Of a stretch of 6,333 bases of DNA, positions 6,304 through 6,333 are shown one piece after another (position 1 is the first letter of the stretch; every line of letters begins with the position of its first letter). The stretch is taken from positions 1 to 6,333 of the forward strand of contig NZ_CALCZQ010000046.1 of the NCBI RefSeq assembly GCF_937903345.1, written 5' to 3'. Origin of the DNA: an uncultured Emticicia sp. (lineage in GTDB: Bacteria > Bacteroidota > Bacteroidia > Cytophagales > Spirosomataceae). The position numbers and the translations under genes were made by a program. Under the pieces are notes generated by a model. The model was given only the letters and a program-made list of their open reading frames with translations. It was not told where the DNA came from and did no database searches.

Positions 6304-6333
6304 GGTTTATTGTAAAAGATTTACTTAAATTCT
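6280..6333. mobile_element. Left end of an insertion sequence (partial)
   Basis: DUF3320 homology stops at codon 1413 (6278-6280), and the sequence then becomes the inverted counterpart of 31-54. The inverted repeat occupies 6280-6303; the 30 bases after it show no clear similarity to the interior at 1-30, as expected for unique IS interior. The host gene's stop codon (6290-6292) lies inside the repeat. The remaining IS length is 54 bases, equal to that at the other window edge. Confidence 0.65.

Noticed and set aside
1..6333. tRNA, rRNA or CRISPR array
   Set aside because: No cloverleaf, rRNA-like segment or regularly spaced direct repeats were seen when reading both strands.

Overview
The window is AT-rich accessory DNA, most likely from a member of the Bacteroidota. 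This rests on low GC content, A-rich leaders instead of Shine-Dalgarno sequences, a TAnnTTTG-like promoter box, and a REP-associated Y1 transposase of a type common in that phylum. The assignment is inferred from these features, not from a marker gene.

The main gene is a very large antiphage-type helicase-nuclease: an N-terminal DUF4011-like region, a split superfamily 1 (UPF1-like) helicase core, a Vsr/MTES_1575-type nuclease, and the first residues of a DUF3320 domain. This matches the DUF4011-helicase-Vsr architecture that I recall being called Hhe in defence-system surveys. The gene is cut inside DUF3320. Its first 1413 codons lie at 2042-6280, and its last 131 codons lie at the opposite end of the window (58-453), in the same orientation. 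Joining the two pieces at the sequence GTTATAAC restores a continuous 1544-residue frame with normal family spacing.

At both breaks the gene runs into the matching end of an inverted repeat (31-54 and 6280-6303). Exactly 54 bases of foreign sequence remain at each window edge. The simplest reading is that an insertion sequence (IS) split the gene and that the window is an assembly contig ending just inside this multicopy element. If so, the 3' end of the operon joins back to its own 5' end, as in a small circle, a tandem amplification, or a duplicated locus.

Layout: IS right end (1-54); detached DUF3320 tail (55-453); a 109-residue coiled-coil gene starting 4 bases later (458-787); an overlapping small gene broken by loss of one A, with a C-x4-C motif (777-913); a decayed REP-transposase element with inverted hairpin ends (929-1780) carrying a transposase with two in-frame stops (1044-1667, minus strand); the last 28 codons of an IS3-family transposase (1775-1861); a leader with a possible promoter (1862-2041); the large helicase-nuclease (2042-6292); and the IS left end (6280-6333).

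Before the insertion, the helicase-nuclease, the coiled-coil protein and the small C-x4-C protein were probably one co-directional operon with translational coupling. The neighbourhood of broken transposons is typical of a defence island. As the DNA stands, the system is probably inactive: the helicase lacks most of DUF3320 and the third gene is frameshifted.
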